Positions 42,629 through 52,092 of a DNA stretch of 64,000 bases are shown one piece after another. Origin of the DNA: Paralysiella testudinis. Its GTDB lineage: Bacteria > Pseudomonadota > Gammaproteobacteria > Burkholderiales > Neisseriaceae. The translations under genes were made by a program, and so were the position numbers. The stretch lies in contig NZ_CP069798.1 of NCBI RefSeq assembly GCF_016894345.1, positions 1,447,385-1,511,384 on the forward strand. Direction: 5' to 3'. Each line of letters opens with the position of its first letter. The stretch's first letter is position 1. The notes beneath the pieces were generated by a model. It searched no databases, was not told the origin of the DNA, and was given only the letters and a program-made list of their open reading frames with translations.

Positions 42629-45600
42629 ATGAATTTCCCCATCCCTGCGCCCGCCCAAAAAGCCGTTTGGCCTGATTTGTCGCCCGGCAGCCTGCCCTTG
42701 CTGCTGGCCGAACACTTGCCGCCCAAACAGCCGAAAATCATTTTCACCACTGATGCCGAGCAGGCTTTGCGCGTGCAGGCGGCGTGGCAGTTTTTTGCGC
42801 CGCAGCAAAACGTGCTGTTTTTTCCCGATTGGGAAACCCTGCCTTACGAGCGCTTTTCGCCGCATCAGGATTTGGTGTCGGAGCGGCTGGCGGCTTTGTG
42901 GCAGCTCAAAAACGGCCAAGTAGACGTATTGCTGGTGCCGGTGGCCACCGCCATGCAACGGGTGGTGCCGCCCGCCTTTATGCTGGGGCGCACTTTTTGG
43001 CTCAAGCGCGGGCAAACGCTGGATATCGATGCGCTCAAACACAATCTGATTGAAGCGGGCTACAGCCATGTTACCCATGTGGTGGCCGCCGGTGAATTTG
43101 CCATGCGCGGCGGTATTTTGGATATTTTCCCCAGCGGCAGCGACACGCCGTTTCGGCTGGATATGTTCGACGACGAAATCGACAGCATCAAAACCTTCGA
43201 TGCCGACAGCCAGCGCACCTTGGCACCGGTGGCGGAAATCCGCCTGCTGCCCGCGCATGAGTTTCCCACCGATGCCGACGCCCAAAAAATCTTCCGCGCC
43301 CGTTTTCGCGAAGAAATCGCCGCCGATGCTGCCCGCGCCACCGTATACAAAGCCGTGTCCAACGGCCATTTCGGTGCCGGGGTAGAGTATTACCTACCGC
43401 TGTTTTTTGAAGAGCCGTGCGCCACCTTGTTTGACTACATCGGCAGCGATGCCTTGCTGGTGTGCTTGGGCGATGTACACGCCGAAGCGGCGCGGTTCTG
43501 GCAAGAAGTGAAAAGCCGCTTTGCGATGGCGCAGGGCGACGAAACCTATCCGCCGCTGCCGCCGCAGCATCTGTATTTGTCGGAAGACCAATTCGGCGGC
43601 CTGATTAAGCCCTATGCGCAAGTGTGGCCGCAGTGGTCGGCCAGTAGTGCGCACAACCTGCCCGATGTGGCGGTAAACCGCCATGCAGAAGCGCCGCTGG
43701 CCGCCTTACAGCGCTTTCAGGCAGCCTTTAACGGCCGCGTGCTACTGTGTGCCGAAAGCCTAGGGCGGCGCGAAACCATGCAGGGCTTTATGCAGCAGCA
43801 CGGTTTAAACCTCACAGCCGTGGCCGATTGGCAGGCTTTTTTGCACAGCGATGCGCCCCTGTGCCTTACGGTGGCACCGCTGGCCTTCGGCTTCAGGCAG
43901 CCTGAACGCCATTTGGCCGTGATTACCGAGGCCGACCTTTATCAATACGTGGCGCGCAGCCGCCACAAAGCCCGCCGCAAACACGCCGCCGTGTCCGACA
44001 GCATGTTGCGCGACTTGGCCGAAATCAATATCGGCGACCCAGTGGTGCATGAAGAGCACGGCATTGGCCGCTATATGGGGCTGGTGAATCTGGATTTGGG
44101 CGAAGGCGACAATGAAATGATGTTGCTGGAATACGCCGATGCGGCGCAGCTGTATGTGCCGGTGTCGCAGCTGCATTTAATCAGCCGCTACGCCGGTGCC
44201 GCGCATGAAAACGTACACTTGCACAAGCTTGGCCACGGCGCTTGGCACAAAGCCAAACGCCGCGCCGCCGAAAAAGCCCGCGACACCGCCGCCGAGCTGC
44301 TCAATCTCTACGCCCAGCGCGCCGCCCAACAAGGCCATCAGTTCGACTTAAACGAGCTGGATTACCAAGCCTTTGCCGACGGCTTCGGCTACGAAGAAAC
44401 CGAAGACCAAGCCGCCGCCATCGGCGCCGTACTCAAAGACCTCACCCACGGCAAGCCGATGGATCGCCTGATTTGCGGCGATGTGGGCTTTGGCAAAACC
44501 GAAGTGGCGCTGCGTGCCGCCTTTGTGGCGGTCATGGGCGGCAAACAAGTGTGCGTGCTGGCGCCCACCACCTTGCTGGTGGAGCAACACGCGCAAAATT
44601 TTGCCGACCGCTTTGCCGATTTTCCGGTGAAAGTGGCGCAGCTATCGCGCTTTAACAGCAGCAAAGAAACCAAAGCCGCACTGGCGGGCATGGCCGATGG
44701 CACGGTGGATATTGTGATTGGCACCCACAAACTGGTGCAGCCGGACATCGAATTTCACAATCTGGGCTTGGTGATTATCGACGAAGAACACCGCTTCGGC
44801 GTGCGCCAAAAAGAGCAGCTCAAGCGCCTGCGCGCCAATGTAGACGTGCTCACCCTCACCGCCACCCCGATTCCGCGCACCCTGAGCATGGCGCTGGAAG
44901 GCCTGCGCGATTTTTCATTAATCACCACCGCGCCCAGCCGCCGCCTGGCAGTGAAAACCTTTGTCAAACCCTTTAGCGAAGCCACCATTCGCGAGGCCAT
45001 GTTGCGCGAGCTTAAGCGCGGCGGCCAAGTGTTTTTCCTGCACAACGAAGTGGACACCATCGAAAACATGCACGAGCGACTGGCCGAATTGCTGCCTGAA
45101 GCCCGTATCGGCGTGGCGCACGGCCAATTGCGCGAGCGCGAGCTGGAGCAAGTGATGCGCGACTTCTTGCAGCAGCGCTTCAATGTGCTGCTGTGCTCCA
45201 CCATCATCGAAACCGGCATCGACATCCCCAATGCCAACACCATCATCATCAACCGCGCCGATAAATTCGGCTTGGCGCAACTACACCAACTGCGCGGGCG
45301 CGTGGGGCGCAGCCACCATCAGGCCTATGCCTACCTGCTCACGCCCGAATTCATCACCAAAGACGCCGAAAAACGGCTGGATGCCATTGCCGCTGCCGAC
45401 GACTTGGGCGCAGGCTTTACCCTTGCCATGCAAGACCTGGAAATCCGCGGTGCCGGTGAAATTTTGGGCGAAGGCCAAAGCGGCGAAATGGTGCAAGTGG
45501 GCTTTACGCTCTACACCGAAATGCTCAAACAAGCCGTGCGCGACCTCAAAAAAGGCCGCGTGCCGGATTTGGATGCGCCCTTGGGCGTGACCACCGACAT

Positions 45601-46024
45601 CAAACTGCACAGCCCGGCCTTGCTGCCGGAAAGCTACTGCCCCGACATCCACGAACGCCTGGTGCTGTATAAACGGCTGGCTACCTGCGAAACCGAAGCG
45701 CAAATCAACACCGTACACGAAGAGTTAATCGACCGCTTCGGCCTGCCCGAGCAGCCGGTAAAAACCCTAATTGAAAGCCACCGCCTGCGCCTGTTGGCCA
45801 AGGAAATGGGCATAGACGCCATCGACGCCACCACCGAAGCGCTCACCATCGCCTTTGGCAAAAACCACAAAATCGACCCGGCCGAGATTATTTTGCTGAT
45901 GCAAAACAATAAAAACTACCGCCTCGCCGGGCCGGAAAAACTGCGCGTTACCGCGGTGATGGAAGAAGTCGACACGCGGATAAAAACCGTTAAAACCGTG
46001 TTGCGGCAATTGCAGGGGAAATAG
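42629..46024 (+). CDS. mfd: Transcription-repair coupling factor Mfd
   Basis: 1131 residues from ATG 42629 (MNFPIPAPAQKAVW); the 14 codons upstream from 42587 start at TTG and look untranslated. UvrB-homology region at ~60-280 (LFFPDWETLPYERFSPHQDLVSERLAAL), RNA-polymerase-interaction domain (GDPVVHEEHGIGRYMGL ~460), and the translocase with GDVGFGKTEVALRAAFVA, DEEHRFGVRQKEQLK, LTATPIPRTL, and GRVGRSHHQAYAYLL. It frees stalled polymerase at lesions and recruits UvrA. Standalone gene. Confidence 0.96.
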   Translation: MNFPIPAPAQKAVWPDLSPGSLPLLLAEHLPPKQPKIIFTTDAEQALRVQAAWQFFAPQQNVLFFPDWETLPYERFSPHQDLVSERLAALWQLKNGQVDVLLVPVATAMQRVVPPAFMLGRTFWLKRGQTLDIDALKHNLIEAGYSHVTHVVAAGEFAMRGGILDIFPSGSDTPFRLDMFDDEIDSIKTFDADSQRTLAPVAEIRLLPAHEFPTDADAQKIFRARFREEIAADAARATVYKAVSNGHFGAGVEYYLPLFFEEPCATLFDYIGSDALLVCLGDVHAEAARFWQEVKSRFAMAQGDETYPPLPPQHLYLSEDQFGGLIKPYAQVWPQWSASSAHNLPDVAVNRHAEAPLAALQRFQAAFNGRVLLCAESLGRRETMQGFMQQHGLNLTAVADWQAFLHSDAPLCLTVAPLAFGFRQPERHLAVITEADLYQYVARSRHKARRKHAAVSDSMLRDLAEINIGDPVVHEEHGIGRYMGLVNLDLGEGDNEMMLLEYADAAQLYVPVSQLHLISRYAGAAHENVHLHKLGHGAWHKAKRRAAEKARDTAAELLNLYAQRAAQQGHQFDLNELDYQAFADGFGYEETEDQAAAIGAVLKDLTHGKPMDRLICGDVGFGKTEVALRAAFVAVMGGKQVCVLAPTTLLVEQHAQNFADRFADFPVKVAQLSRFNSSKETKAALAGMADGTVDIVIGTHKLVQPDIEFHNLGLVIIDEEHRFGVRQKEQLKRLRANVDVLTLTATPIPRTLSMALEGLRDFSLITTAPSRRLAVKTFVKPFSEATIREAMLRELKRGGQVFFLHNEVDTIENMHERLAELLPEARIGVAHGQLRERELEQVMRDFLQQRFNVLLCSTIIETGIDIPNANTIIINRADKFGLAQLHQLRGRVGRSHHQAYAYLLTPEFITKDAEKRLDAIAAADDLGAGFTLAMQDLEIRGAGEILGEGQSGEMVQVGFTLYTEMLKQAVRDLKKGRVPDLDAPLGVTTDIKLHSPALLPESYCPDIHERLVLYKRLATCETEAQINTVHEELIDRFGLPEQPVKTLIESHRLRLLAKEMGIDAIDATTEALTIAFGKNHKIDPAEIILLMQNNKNYRLAGPEKLRVTAVMEEVDTRIKTVKTVLRQLQGK

Positions 46025-46072
46025 CTTTCTAAAGGCGGGCTTGATGGCCGATTTACGGTTGGTGCTTGTTAT

Positions 46073-46105
46073 AAGGCTGCCTGAAAACCCTTTTCAGGCA
46101 GCCTT
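46073..46105. terminator. Inverted DUS hairpin after mfd
   Basis: AAGGCTGCCTGAAAA and TTTTCAGGCAGCCTT with loop CCC, just beyond the mfd stop. Confidence 0.65.
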
Positions 46106-46128
46106 TACTGTATCAATCACTTCAAAAA

Positions 46129-46151
46129 AACCGGACGCCAAGCGTCCGGTT
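46129..46151 (-). terminator. Intrinsic terminator of the cytochrome c peroxidase gene
   Basis: AACCGGACGC / GCGTCCGGTT stem on the complement followed by seven T residues, directly after the leftward stop at 46172. Confidence 0.8.
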
Positions 46152-46171
46152 AATGGCAATAAACAGGGTGT

Positions 46172-47332
46172 TTATTGGGTTTTGCTCAAAGCCGGTTTCG
46201 GCGTATCGGGGCCGCTGATGGGCAGTTGCGGCATCAGGCGTGCTTGTTCCGACAAGGTGCCGGAAGTGGCCTGCAAAAAGGCGGTGATGTCTTTGATGTC
46301 TTCCGGCGGCAGTTGTTTGCCCAGCTGTGCCTGCCCCATAATTTCCACCGCTTTTTCCAGGCTCCAGATGCTGCCGTCGTGGAAGTAGGGGTAGGTGTTG
46401 GCCACATTACGCAAATCGGGCACGCGGAACACAAATTTATCGCTTTCGGCTTGGGTTACCTGGAAGCGGCCTTCGTCTTGGGCTTTGCTGCCGGTGAATT
46501 TCCAATAAGGGCCGTCTACTAGGCCGAATTTCTGGAAGGAATTGCCACCCAGGTTCACGCCGTTATGGCAGGCGATACAGCCGTTGTCCATAAATTTCTT
46601 CAGGCCGCCGCGTTGCTGTTCGGTGAGTGCGTTGATGTTGCCGTTAAGATAATCATCCCACGGCGAGGGGGTGAGCAGGGTTTGCTCAAAGGCGGCGATG
46701 GCGGTGGTGATGTTGTCGAAACTCACCGCTTTATCCGCAAATGCGGCGGCAAATTCGTCTACATAGGCGGGGATGGATTTCAGAATGTCCACTGCCGCCT
46801 GCTCGTTGGGCAAGCCCATTTCCACGGGGTTGAGCAAGGGGCCGCCGGCTTGTTCTTTCAGGTCTTTGGCGCGGCCGTCCCAAAATTGGCTGGTTTGCAG
46901 CGCGGCATTGAGCACGGTGGGCGAGTTACGGCCGCCCATTTCAAATTCGCTGCCGGGGCTGAACGAGAGGTTGTCCACGCCGCCGCGTGCCAAGTTGTGG
47001 CAGGTGTTGCAGCTTTGGTTGCCGTTTTTAGATAGGCGGTTGTCCAGATACAGTTTGTGGCCCAGCGCGATTTGCGCATCGCTTACTGGGTGTTTGGCAT
47101 TCACTTCGGCTTGCGTGGGCAGCGGCTGGAAAATGCCGCGGGCGGCTTTGAGTAAATCGCCATCCGGGCCTGCGGGTACGGCAGCTTGGCTGGCGGTAGC
47201 CGGTGCTGCTGAGGCGGCAGAAGCCGCCGGTTCGGTTTTGGCCGGCGCGGCCGTTTGGTCGGAGCAGGCGCTCAAACCCAAGCCGAGCAATACGGCCAGT
47301 GATAATGGATAGTAGATTTTATTGTATTTCAT
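46172..47332 (-). CDS. ccp: Di-haem cytochrome c peroxidase, lipoprotein form
   Basis: 386 residues. The N-terminus has a lipobox (LAVLLGLGLSAC) and an Ala/Pro/Thr linker, so the enzyme is membrane-tethered in the periplasm. Two haem motifs, CNTCH (~115) and CIACH (~255), lie ~140 residues apart as in bacterial CcpA/MauG-type peroxidases, with GGRNSPTVLNAA, FWDGRAKDLKEQAGGPLLNPVEMG and FRVPDLRNVANTYPYFHDGS. It reduces hydrogen peroxide with electrons from c-type cytochromes. The neisserial homologue is also a lipoprotein. An FNR-like box lies upstream. Confidence 0.9.
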   Translation of the reverse strand: MKYNKIYYPLSLAVLLGLGLSACSDQTAAPAKTEPAASAASAAPATASQAAVPAGPDGDLLKAARGIFQPLPTQAEVNAKHPVSDAQIALGHKLYLDNRLSKNGNQSCNTCHNLARGGVDNLSFSPGSEFEMGGRNSPTVLNAALQTSQFWDGRAKDLKEQAGGPLLNPVEMGLPNEQAAVDILKSIPAYVDEFAAAFADKAVSFDNITTAIAAFEQTLLTPSPWDDYLNGNINALTEQQRGGLKKFMDNGCIACHNGVNLGGNSFQKFGLVDGPYWKFTGSKAQDEGRFQVTQAESDKFVFRVPDLRNVANTYPYFHDGSIWSLEKAVEIMGQAQLGKQLPPEDIKDITAFLQATSGTLSEQARLMPQLPISGPDTPKPALSKTQ

Positions 47333-47398
47333 GGTGTTTCCCTATTAACAGGTAGTGAAAGGGTAGCGCCAGTGTATGATTGTTAAGCCGGGTTAACG

Positions 47399-47412
47399 TT
47401 GCGATAAATCAA
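47399..47412. promoter_or_regulatory. Possible FNR box upstream of ccp
   Basis: TTGCGATAAATCAA matches TTGAT-N4-ATCAA at 8 of 10 fixed positions and lies ~70 bases before the ccp start. In meningococci ccp is oxygen-regulated through FNR. Only one half is perfect. Confidence 0.35.
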
Positions 47413-47585
47413 ATTTAATTGCTTGTTTTTGTTCATATAGCCAAAGGCTATTTGACCGATTTGTAAAAGCAATACGGGTGCGGGGTGTGCAGCGGCATGG
47501 CAAAATGGCCGCATTACATTCATAATGCGGATGTAAAGGTTTCAGGCAGCCTGAAATCCAGCGCAATATTAAAAAAGGAATAAGC

Positions 47586-48365
47586 ATGTATTTTGTGTTG
47601 TCGCCCGCCAAAAATCTGAACGAAGCCGCCGATGCGTCGCTTACGCGCTACACCCAGCCGCAATTGCTAAGCCAGGCCGAGGTATTGATGCCGGTGTTGC
47701 GCCAGTTGGCACCGCAAGACATGGCCAAACTAATGGGCGTGTCGGACAAAATCGCCCTGCTCAATACCGAGCGCAACGATAATTGGCAGCCGCCGTTTAC
47801 ACTGGATAATGCCAAGCAGGCGGTGTATTTGTTTAACGGCGATGTTTACGCCGGTTTGGATGCGCACACGCTGCCTGAAACCGCTGTCGATTATATGCAA
47901 ACCCATGTGGCCTTATTGTCCGGCCTGTATGGTTTGTTGCGGCCCTTGGATTTGATTCAGCCTTATCGTTTGGAAATGGGCACGCGCCTGGCCAATCCGC
48001 GCGGCAAGGATTTATATGCTTTTTGGGGCGAGCGCATCACCGAATTGCTGGCCAAAATGATGGCCGAACAAGGCAGCAAGATGTTGATTAACTTGGCTTC
48101 GCAAGAGTATTTCAAATCGGTGCACACCGCCAAACTGCCCGCGCGGGTGATTACGCCGGTGTTTAAAGACGAGAAAAACGGCCAATATAAAATCATCAGC
48201 TTTTACGCCAAACGTGCGCGCGGGCTGATGGTGCGCTATGCCGCCGAACACGGCTTGCAAGAAGCGCAGCAATTGCAGGCTTTCGATGCCGAAGGCTATG
48301 CGTTCAACGCCGCCGCCTCCAGCGAAGACGAATGGGTATTCTTGCGCCCAGAACAAAACAAATAA
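47586..48365 (+). CDS. yaaA: Peroxide stress protein YaaA
   Basis: 259 residues, start 47586 with AAAAAAGGAATAAGC upstream. [70 protein letters not shown] and [11 protein letters not shown] are the DUF328 signatures. YaaA lowers free iron and limits peroxide damage to DNA. Its position head-to-head with the cytochrome c peroxidase gene gives two peroxide-defence genes on one divergent region. Confidence 0.93.
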   Translation: MYFVLSPAKNLNEAADASLTRYTQPQLLSQAEVLMPVLRQLAPQDMAKLMGVSDKIALLNTERNDNWQPPFTLDNAKQAVYLFNGDVYAGLDAHTLPETAVDYMQTHVALLSGLYGLLRPLDLIQPYRLEMGTRLANPRGKDLYAFWGERITELLAKMMAEQGSKMLINLASQEYFKSVHTAKLPARVITPVFKDEKNGQYKIISFYAKRARGLMVRYAAEHGLQEAQQLQAFDAEGYAFNAAASSEDEWVFLRPEQNK

Positions 48366-48466
48366 AATGAAACGCTTGCTTTTCAGGCAGCCTAGAAGAT
48401 AGGCAAACGCATAAAAAACACTTGGCAAAGCGGCCAAACTTGGCTAATATGCGCATCTTCAAAGAC

Positions 48467-48557
<91 letters not shown>

Positions 48558-48579
48558 AATATCTTTATACATCAGATAT

Positions 48580-49056
48580 TTACACTATAATCCCTTGCTT
48601 AAGTTTGACGGCTTGCAAGGGTTTTTCTTTTTTAGTGTGCCAGATTTGTGACATTGAGCGTTTCCAGCAGCACGGCGTTTTGTGTAGATGCATGGGGGCG
48701 AGGTAGGCGTATTTCTGCACCATTTCGATGCTTTCCCAGCCACCCATTTCTTTCAAGTCCATTATCGGTACGCCAGATTGCACCAGCCAGCTTGCCCATG
48801 TATGGCGGATGTCGTGCCAGCGGAAGTCGGTAATCCCGGCTTGGCTTAATGCCACTTTCCATATTTTTGAACAGATGCCGCCAAGGGGTTTTTGGGTTTT
48901 GGGGCTGGCAAAAACAAAGGTTTGGTGTTGGCCAAACCGGCGGTTCAATACTTCCAATGCCTGAGTATTTAGCGGTACGCCTAGGCACCAGCTGCGCACG
49001 GTTTCTTGGTGGCAGTGTAAAACTTCGGCGGTAGCGCTGAGGTCGTAGGTTTTCAT
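48580..49056 (-). pseudogene. Fused remnant: excisionase-like HTH start joined to integrase C-terminus
   Basis: 158 residues from ATG 49056 (AACAGGAATCCGCCAC upstream). Residues 1-25 (KTYDLSATAEVLHCHQETVRSW) look like the start of a small excisionase/HTH protein. From ~30 the chain switches to a tyrosine recombinase catalytic half: RRFGQHQTFVFASP, WHDIRHTWASWLVQSGVPIMDLKEMGGW (HxxR..HT and W/GH box) and YAYLAPMHL with the tyrosine. The first catalytic Arg and the core-binding domain are missing, so it cannot recombine. An internal deletion has probably removed several hundred bases between two adjacent genes. Confidence 0.75.
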
Positions 49057-49070
49057 GTGGCGGATTCCTG

Positions 49071-49169
49071 TTAAAAAGGCCACCGGAAGCGGCGGCCTGT
49101 TGCTTTTTCAATCAGTAGCCATACGATCACGGCGGCGAGTTTTCCTGCATTTTTTAAGTCTTTCAACAT
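49071..49169 (-). CDS. Possible 32-residue phage membrane peptide
   Basis: ATG 49169 overlaps the helicase stop as ATGTTGA, a coupling arrangement. LKDLKNAGKLAAVIVWLLIEKATGRRFRWPF is one hydrophobic helix with basic ends. No family recognised; accepted for its coupling and spacing only. Confidence 0.35.
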   Translation of the reverse strand: MLKDLKNAGKLAAVIVWLLIEKATGRRFRWPF

Positions 49170-50539
49170 GTTCTTTTCATGGCCTCCAGCAGTAGGTCTT
49201 GTACGCTGCGTTTGCTGTCGCGGCGTGCCATGACGGTTTCGTCGATGGTGTCGGCGGCGATGATGTGGTAGATGAACACGGGGCGTTTGTGGCCGGCTTG
49301 CGCTTGGCGGGTGGGGCCGATGCGTTCGATGATTTGCTGGTATTGCTCTAAATCCCACCAATGGCTGAAGAAGACGAGGATGTTACCGCCGTCTTGCAGG
49401 TTGAGGCCGTGGCCGGCGCTGGCGGGGTGGGCGAACAGGATGGGGATGTTGCCGGCGTTCCAATCGCGGATGGTTTGCGGGTTTTGGTCGAGCACGCGGC
49501 CTTGTTTGAAGGCTGCCTGAAGCCGGGCTAAATCGCTTTTGAAGTGATAGGCCACAAGCACGGGCGCGCCGCCGGCTTCGTTGACGATGGATTGGAGGGC
49601 TTGCAGTTTTTGGTCGTGCACTTCGCTCCAGTTGCCTGCTTCGTCGGTGTAGGCGGCACCGTTGGCGATTTGCAGGCATTTGATGGTTTTGGCGGCGGCG
49701 TTGGCGGCTTCTATCTCGCTGCCGGATAGCTGCATAAACATTTCTTTTTCCATTTGGCGGTAGAGCTGGCGGGCTTTGGCGGGCAGCTCTACGGCGATGG
49801 TGGTTTGGATGGGGGCGGCGATGTCGAACCAGTCGGCCGCATCGAGGGTGAGGCAGAGGTCGGCGAGGCGCTGTTGGATTTCCTGTTGCGCGTGGGGCAG
49901 CGGCTCGTAGCGTACGGCCTGCGGGGTGTTGCCGACGCGCACGGGGCGGAACCAGCGGCTGAGGAACGCGGAATAGCTGCGGCCTAGGCGCGCGCCTTTG
50001 TCTAAAAAATAAATCTGCCCCCATAAATCTTGCAGGCCGTTGGGTGAGGGAGTGCCTGTAAGCTCGATAAAGCGGCGGCTGTGGGGGGCGACTTTGGCCA
50101 ATGCGCGGGCGCGGCTGCCGCCTTGACGGCTGCGGTAGGATTTGAGCTTGGTGGATTCGTCGGCCACGATGGTGGCAAACGGCCATTTATCGCCGTGGTG
50201 TTCGACCAGCCAGGGGATGTTTTCATAGTTGGTGGTGTAGATGGCGGCTTCTCGTTGCAAGGCGGCGGTGCGCTGCTTGGCGCTGCCGGTGACGGCTTGC
50301 ACGGGTAGGTCTTGCAGGTGCGCCCATTTCTGTACTTCGTCCGGCCAGGTGCTGGCGGCCACGCGCAAGGGGGCGAGCACGAGGGCGGGGCCTTCGGCGG
50401 TGAGGGCGAGGCCGTCTAGGGCGGTGAGGGTGGCGGACGTTTTGCCCATGCCCATGCCTGCCCAGATGGCGCAGCGGGGTGTTTGATAAATGTGGCGGAT
50501 GATTTGGTGTTGGTAGGGGCGCGGGGTGAAGGTGTTCAT
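49163..50539 (-). CDS. Phage SNF2/DEAD-type helicase
   Basis: 458 residues. RPYQHQIIRHIYQTPRCAIWAGMGMGKTSATLTAL holds the Walker A (GMGMGKT), LVLAPLRVAASTW motif Ia, ATIVADESTKLKSYRSRQG motif II (VADES in place of DEAH), FIELTGTPSPNGLQDLWGQIYFLD motif III, and ILFAHPASAGHGLNLQ with IIERIGPTRQAQ motifs V-VI. This is the compact SNF2-like ATPase common in replication blocks of siphophages. It remains complete although its partner genes are gone. Its start has no strong ribosome-binding site; a Neisseria-type DUS lies just upstream. Confidence 0.88.
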   Translation of the reverse strand: MNTFTPRPYQHQIIRHIYQTPRCAIWAGMGMGKTSATLTALDGLALTAEGPALVLAPLRVAASTWPDEVQKWAHLQDLPVQAVTGSAKQRTAALQREAAIYTTNYENIPWLVEHHGDKWPFATIVADESTKLKSYRSRQGGSRARALAKVAPHSRRFIELTGTPSPNGLQDLWGQIYFLDKGARLGRSYSAFLSRWFRPVRVGNTPQAVRYEPLPHAQQEIQQRLADLCLTLDAADWFDIAAPIQTTIAVELPAKARQLYRQMEKEMFMQLSGSEIEAANAAAKTIKCLQIANGAAYTDEAGNWSEVHDQKLQALQSIVNEAGGAPVLVAYHFKSDLARLQAAFKQGRVLDQNPQTIRDWNAGNIPILFAHPASAGHGLNLQDGGNILVFFSHWWDLEQYQQIIERIGPTRQAQAGHKRPVFIYHIIAADTIDETVMARRDSKRSVQDLLLEAMKRTC

Positions 50540-50559
50540 TTTCAGACGGCCTTAAACGG

Positions 50560-50582
50560 AAAACCCCGCCGAGGTGGCGGGG
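50560..50582 (-). terminator. Terminator after the KilA-N gene
   Basis: Reading left, CCCCGCC / GGCGGGG stem (loop ACCTC) then TTTT, eight bases past the KilA-N stop. Confidence 0.75.
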
Positions 50583-50589
50583 TGTTGGG

Positions 50590-51453
50590 TTAGCGGTAGG
50601 TGGCGACGATTTGGGCGACTTGCTGCCGGTTCCAGCCGGGCTGCATGTGTTTGTGCTGGGCGGTGATGGCTTGGCGGCAGGTGTCGAGCCAAACGGCGGA
50701 TTCGTGCGCAAGGCTGTGGGCGCGGCCGCTTTGGCTGCTGCCGATGGCTTCGAGCGCGTGGGCAAGGCGGTTGAGGTAGTCGCAGCTGTCGGCCATGTAG
50801 TGGGTGAGCACGGCAAGGGCATGGAATTGGCTGTCGGTGAGGTAAACGCCTTGCGGCTTGGCCGGTGGGGGCGGTGAGGGCGGTGCATCGAGCACTTCGC
50901 CGTGCAGGCTGGTGTCCAGCGCGAGGGTGTGGACGTAGGCCACGGCTTCAGGCAGCCTGTTGGCGGGTAGGTCTTCGATATGCTTGATGCCGAAACGTTG
51001 GTGTACCAGCTTATAGGCGTCGTTGAAATTCAGACGGCGCTTGCCGACAAGGAAATGCACGGCTTGGCGCAGGCCTTCGCGTTGGGTGACGGTGGTGGTT
51101 TCGGACGGTGTTTGGTTAGTGCCCAAAATCTCTTCTATTTTCATATCACACCAAACGGCAAATTTCGCATCAAGCCAGCGGGCAAAGTGAATAGCAAGTT
51201 TCGGATGTAGCCATGTGCCGCCTCCATTTTTTGAAGAACCGTTTTTAACTGTAACTAATTGATTTTTATCAACTAGGATTTTTGTCCTATTTGATAAATA
51301 TTCGGCCAACGCGACGATATACTCTTGAGTTTGCTGCGTTTTTAGGTAATCTTTAGTTAATTTGCCGAAATGAGGGGCAATGGATGTGGCGTTCAGGTAG
51401 CCGTCTTCGCGGAAAGATACAGAAACAGTGTTGTTGAAGATGTGGTTTTGCAT
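50590..51453 (-). CDS. KilA-N domain phage antirepressor
   Basis: 287 residues, start 51453 with AAAAGGAGAACGC upstream. The N-terminal KilA-N domain has FREDGYLNATSIAPHFGKLTKDYLKTQQT, then NGSSKNGGGTWLHPKLAIHFARWLDAKFAVWCDMKIEEIL; the C-terminal half (REGLRQAVHFLVGKRRLNFNDAYKLVHQRFGI) resembles the P22 antirepressor end. Such proteins bind repressors and induce lytic growth. It is transcribed divergently from the Arc-type gene at 51554 across a set of operator-like repeats. Confidence 0.85.
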   Translation of the reverse strand: MQNHIFNNTVSVSFREDGYLNATSIAPHFGKLTKDYLKTQQTQEYIVALAEYLSNRTKILVDKNQLVTVKNGSSKNGGGTWLHPKLAIHFARWLDAKFAVWCDMKIEEILGTNQTPSETTTVTQREGLRQAVHFLVGKRRLNFNDAYKLVHQRFGIKHIEDLPANRLPEAVAYVHTLALDTSLHGEVLDAPPSPPPPAKPQGVYLTDSQFHALAVLTHYMADSCDYLNRLAHALEAIGSSQSGRAHSLAHESAVWLDTCRQAITAQHKHMQPGWNRQQVAQIVATYR

Positions 51454-51470
51454 TTGCGTTCTCCTTTTAA

Positions 51471-51535
51471 TTACACGGTGTAATGATTACACGGTGAATC
51501 TATGTAGTCAAGAAAAATATTGTTACACTGTGTAG
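51471..51535. promoter_or_regulatory. Operator-like repeats between KilA-N and Arc-type genes
   Basis: TTACACGGTGTAA (51471-51483, perfect palindrome), TTACACGGTGAA (51487-51498) and TTACACTGTGTAG (51523-51535) lie in the 100-base divergent region. The layout of three related palindromes fits binding by the ribbon-helix-helix repressor encoded at 51554. Confidence 0.7.
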
Positions 51536-51553
51536 TCATATTCAGGAGTTAAC

Positions 51554-51871
51554 ATGAGCAGAGATATAGCCCCTTTCGGTGTCCGTATGCCCGCGGATTT
51601 GAAAAATACTTTAGAAACTAAAGCTAAAGCTAACGGTCGCAGTTTAAACGCCGAAGTAGTTGATAGGCTAGAGGAATCCATTTCGATGGATAACTGGCAT
51701 AATTCGGATAAAGGATATTCTTTTACGTTGATTGCATTGGAAGAAGCTGTGAAAGAGGCGGATAGATCTCGCGATCAGCTAAATCGTGAATACGGTCATG
51801 AGCAATTTGACGCAATGAAAGATGAAATTCTTGAGGCCGTAAAACAGCTTAAGGAGCATCTTCAGAAGTAG
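51554..51871 (+). CDS. Arc-type ribbon-helix-helix repressor
   Basis: 105 residues, start 51554 with CAGGAG upstream. DIAPFGVRMPADLKNTLETKAKANGRSLNAEVVDRLEES is the Arc/MetJ ribbon-helix-helix: the strand FGVRMP inserts in the DNA groove, followed by two helices. The C-terminal ~55 residues form a helical extension absent from short Arc proteins. It probably represses the divergent KilA-N gene and itself through the boxes at 51471-51535. Confidence 0.85.
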   Translation: MSRDIAPFGVRMPADLKNTLETKAKANGRSLNAEVVDRLEESISMDNWHNSDKGYSFTLIALEEAVKEADRSRDQLNREYGHEQFDAMKDEILEAVKQLKEHLQK

Positions 51872-52004
51872 ATTTTCTGCTTTCTTCCAGTCGCGCTAAT
51901 ATCTCGCTGTTGAGCGAGCGGTGGTTTTGTGCGGCCTGCTGTTTTAGCCAGGCTTTTAATTCTTCGGGCATGCGCAGGCCGAAGGGGGCGATGTTGCGGT
52001 GCAT
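51849..52004 (-). CDS. Small Arc-type regulator, 51 residues
   Basis: Reads leftward from ATG 52004 (AGAAAGGAAACAAA upstream) to TAA at 51849, overlapping the end of the rightward Arc gene by 23 bases. NIAPFGLRMPEELKAWLKQQAAQNHRSLNSEILARLEES is a complete ribbon-helix-helix, closely related to both other copies in this prophage. Too short for length-based gene callers. Confidence 0.75.
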   Translation of the reverse strand: MHRNIAPFGLRMPEELKAWLKQQAAQNHRSLNSEILARLEESRKSTSEDAP

Positions 52005-52024
52005 TTTGTTTCCTTTCTGTAATA

Positions 52025-52050
52025 AGGCCGTCTGAAGTTTCAGACGGCCT
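52025..52050. repeat. Neisseria-dialect DUS pair inside the prophage
   Basis: AGGCCGTCTGAA and TTCAGACGGCCT face each other. Other copies in the prophage lie at 50541, 51029, 52999-53022 and 53944. The surrounding chromosome uses AGGCTGCCTGAA instead. Confidence 0.8.
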
Positions 52051-52069
52051 GTTTCTTGCGGCAGGGCAA

Positions 52070-52092
52070 TAAAAAACCGCCGGGTGGGCGGT
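52070..52092 (-). terminator. Terminator after the phage membrane protein gene
   Basis: AACCGCC / GGCGGTT stem on the complement followed by TTTTTT, touching the stop at 52093. Confidence 0.7.
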
